From the NCBI GenBank assembly GCA_963700305.1, contig CAVOXB010000011.1, positions 372,001 to 436,000 on the forward strand: 64,000 nt of DNA. The letters are read 5' to 3'. Positions within the stretch are counted from its first letter, which is position 1; each line of letters starts with the position of its first letter. Shown here piece after piece: positions 62,073 through 64,000 of the stretch. The translations under genes and the position numbers were made by a program. The notes under the pieces were generated by a model, which saw nothing but the letters and a program-made list of their open reading frames with translations, searched no databases and was not told the origin of the DNA. The stretch is from Desulfomonile sp963700305. Its GTDB lineage: Bacteria > Desulfobacterota > Desulfomonilia > Desulfomonilales > Desulfomonilaceae.

Positions 62073-64000
62073 CGCGCCTCTCCCTCGCCGGCCAGCTTGA
62101 TCAATTCGTAAAGAGCCGCTTTGGTTTCTGCGGTGGTTTCACCAAGCAGCCCGGCAATCTCCTGGGCTACTCGCATTTGCTGATGAATCACCTGCTGCGC
62201 TTTTGAGATGGTTTCGGCCTTGAAAACGTCGGCCTGCTGGTCTTTCATCACAGTTTCCGTAATATCGAGCAGCATCAATACCCTGAGATCCTCTTCCGGA
62301 AGCTCGAAATTGTATAGTTTTGCAGTCCTGGCCACTTTGTCCAGTCGGAGCCATCTTGATGCTGTCTCTTCCTCGTTCTTGTCCAGGGGGTCGACTCCAA
62401 ACAGTTCCCTGAAAGTCTTTCCCTGCACCGATTCCTGGCCGTCAGGGGCCGCCAGTTCTATGAAAGCCCGGTTATGGTAAACTACCCTGTGTGCCTCGTC
62501 CGCAAGGGCGATTGCAACGGGGAGTCTCTGGAAGATTGTTTCCGCCCTTCTTTCCGCATGTTGTTTGCGGGTCTTCTTGAGCATTTCCCTGGTCTGCAAA
62601 GCAGTATAAACCATCAACAATATTTGATGCGGGCCGAACGGTTTGGGTATGTAGTCGAATGCACCAAGCTTAACGGTTTCAATGGCTTCCTCAGTCGCGT
62701 TGAACGGTGCGGTCATTATCACCAGCACTTCAGGCTGACGATATTTTATTTCTTTCAGTAATTCCTGACCGCCCATTTCCGGCATGTCGATGTCCGCTAC
62801 CACCACATCAAAAAATTGTTCTTCAAGAGCATCCAAGGCCTCATTAACCGAACGAGTGGTCTTTACCTCAAACCCTTCACTTTCGAAAATTCGCTGAGAA
62901 ATTTCCAGCACCTTCTCATCGGTGTCCAACACCATTATTCGGCTGGACGCTCCTGATTCATCTTCAGAAGTAGGAAATATCAAAAGAGGATCAGAAATAT
63001 GCTGCATAATGTGGGACATGCCGTCGGCCATCTTCTCCAGGGACGCCAGCTTTTTCACTCGAGCCACTTGCTCCCTGGCCTGATTGAGTTCACCGGTCTG
63101 CTCCGCGACCTTGGTGGCCAACTGTTTTCCCCATTCTTCAAGCTTGCTTCTGGACTCCGCCAAGTTTCGGATCATGAGATTGAACGTAGCAGCCAGTTCA
63201 CCTATCTCGTCTCTGGCAATAACCGGGACCTTTTGGCTCAAGTCCCCTTCAGCCGCCCCTCTGGCAGCATTAAGCATCTGCTCCAGCGGACGGTTTATCC
63301 ATTGCACCAGGTAATATGAAATCGCGGCCATGAGGAGGACCCCGACAAAACCGACAGCGAGAAATGTCGCAATCAGTTGATCAATTACAATCGTTATGGG
63401 CTGCTCAAGGGTGGCAACCTGAATCGCGCCAACGATTTTTCCTTCCCAGTCTCTTACAGCCTCCGCAGCACACAGATACTTGGCCCCTATCTGGGATTCC
63501 TCGGTGATTTCTGATAGCCCCTTATCCAACACTTTTTCACGGATCTGCTGGTCAGCCTGGGTTCCCAGTGAAGGAAGACCGTCTTTGCTCTTCAAAGTGG
63601 TGCTGATCGTGCGATCACCCTGATAAATGCTGACGTACCCAACTTCTTTGGCGTCATATACTTCTCCGCGGAAAAGCCTGTGCGAGATACGGTCAGCTAT
63701 CAGAGTATTATTATTGAGAAGTATCCCGCCATATAAAGTAGCTGCGTTTTTTCCCCCAATCAGCAGGGGATGAGCAGCTTCTATGACCATCCCCGTTTTG
63801 GTGTCCGCACCAAGTTTCTGAATCAGGGCAGGATTCTCTGCTGCCAGCCTTTGGGAGGATACCAGTTTGACTCCCGAAGATTCCATGCCTCCTATTGCAG
63901 CAGCGATCAGAGAATCGTCCTTGATATTGATGGTTTTGTCTTCCTGGACAAAGGCCCTGGCCACGACATTTCCTTTCTCATCCGCAATGGAGAGAAAGTC
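62069..64000 (-). CDS. Membrane sensor with Cache, HAMP, receiver and PAS domains (5' end beyond the window)
   Basis: The frame is open to the right edge, so the N-terminus is cut off; at least 640 residues are visible. Order: periplasmic Cache domain (with GGIESSGVK and GRTISTT-like blocks), a transmembrane segment, HAMP, coiled coil, a receiver domain with phospho-acceptor Asp in VVVADIDMPEMGG and the conserved Lys in YIPKPF, then a PAS domain and a short C-terminal helix. There is no histidine kinase domain. It probably receives a signal outside the cell and controls the SpoIIE-type phosphatase encoded next to it. Confidence 0.85.
   Translation of the reverse strand, partial: DFLSIADEKGNVVARAFVQEDKTINIKDDSLIAAAIGGMESSGVKLVSSQRLAAENPALIQKLGADTKTGMVIEAAHPLLIGGKNAATLYGGILLNNNTLIADRISHRLFRGEVYDAKEVGYVSIYQGDRTISTTLKSKDGLPSLGTQADQQIREKVLDKGLSEITEESQIGAKYLCAAEAVRDWEGKIVGAIQVATLEQPITIVIDQLIATFLAVGFVGVLLMAAISYYLVQWINRPLEQMLNAARGAAEGDLSQKVPVIARDEIGELAATFNLMIRNLAESRSKLEEWGKQLATKVAEQTGELNQAREQVARVKKLASLEKMADGMSHIMQHISDPLLIFPTSEDESGASSRIMVLDTDEKVLEISQRIFESEGFEVKTTRSVNEALDALEEQFFDVVVADIDMPEMGGQELLKEIKYRQPEVLVIMTAPFNATEEAIETVKLGAFDYIPKPFGPHQILLMVYTALQTREMLKKTRKQHAERRAETIFQRLPVAIALADEAHRVVYHNRAFIELAAPDGQESVQGKTFRELFGVDPLDKNEEETASRWLRLDKVARTAKLYNFELPEEDLRVLMLLDITETVMKDQQADVFKAETISKAQQVIHQQMRVAQEIAGLLGETTAETKAALYELIKLAGEGEAR

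Noticed and set aside
1..64000. CRISPR arrays, tRNA or rRNA genes, prophage or transposase genes
   Set aside because: No regularly spaced repeats, no tRNA-like clover sequences and no phage or transposase proteins were found by reading; the repeats present are short palindromic elements.

Overview
This 64-kb window reads as chromosomal DNA of an anaerobic Gram-negative bacterium, most likely a Desulfobacterota member of the Desulfomonile/Syntrophobacter kind. That placement is inference. It rests on moderate GC content, HypB maturation of a NiFe hydrogenase, TRAP and acetate-type symporters, a LolCDE/MacB-type exporter, a YejM-like envelope protein and an anaerobic N-heterocycle pathway. I saw no rRNA, tRNA, CRISPR array, prophage or transposase gene.

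Layout. 0-2.3 kb: two overlapping acetyltransferase-like genes (the first frameshifted) and a periplasmic beta-carbonic anhydrase. 2.7-10.2 kb (minus strand): a VIT/VWA/TPR/DUF2135 surface protein split by a frame change, an ABC exporter (permease plus ATPase) and an unknown exported protein. 10.3-11.3 kb: hypB coupled to a cysteine-cluster protein. 11.5-25.9 kb: a long minus-strand catabolic block. 26-28 kb: a frameshifted membrane/TPR protein. 28.4-34.6 kb: a heavy-metal RND efflux pair with small exported proteins. 34.9-44.1 kb: lipid kinase, YejM-like protein, amidase, nucleotide kinase-BON fusion, broken thioesterase, PNPOx-like protein, metallo-beta-lactamase-fold protein and CorA. 44.2-46.8 kb: astD and astA. 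47-52 kb: TerC, a frameshifted histidine kinase and a sigma-54 activator. 53.6-60.2 kb: two long acetate-type sodium symporters (one with a DUF485 partner) and an OFA-family MFS transporter. 60.9-64 kb: a PP2C/SpoIIE phosphatase and a Cache-HAMP-REC-PAS sensor that runs off the window.

The most interesting part is 11.9-25.9 kb. In order of transcription it encodes an XRE-cupin regulator, a TRAP uptake system (dctP, dctQ, dctM), a methylmalonate-semialdehyde-dehydrogenase-type aldehyde dehydrogenase, a three-subunit molybdenum hydroxylase, a protein matching enamidase, a protein matching 6-hydroxynicotinate reductase, a UPF0280 (ApbE-like) protein and a DUF1185 protein. I read this as an anaerobic nicotinate pathway that differs from the Eubacterium barkeri fermentation. 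After 2-formylglutarate, no genes for the 2-methyleneglutarate branch are present. The MMSDH-type enzyme is instead well suited to convert 2-formylglutarate (a 2-substituted malonate semialdehyde) to glutaryl-CoA and CO2. The UPF0280 protein is a candidate flavinyl-transferase for the covalently bound flavin known in 6-hydroxynicotinate reductase, and the reductase carries an ApbE-like acceptor motif (TGST). Two near-identical 37-bp sites, upstream of the regulator gene and of the dehydrogenase gene, look like the regulator's operators.

Two features cut across the window. Five genes are each interrupted by what looks like a single-base frameshift, two of them at or beside homopolymers, so sequencing error must be weighed against real decay. 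In addition, at least six copies of a roughly 140-185 bp MITE-like repeat, and other short palindromic repeats, sit between genes, including inside the catabolic block.
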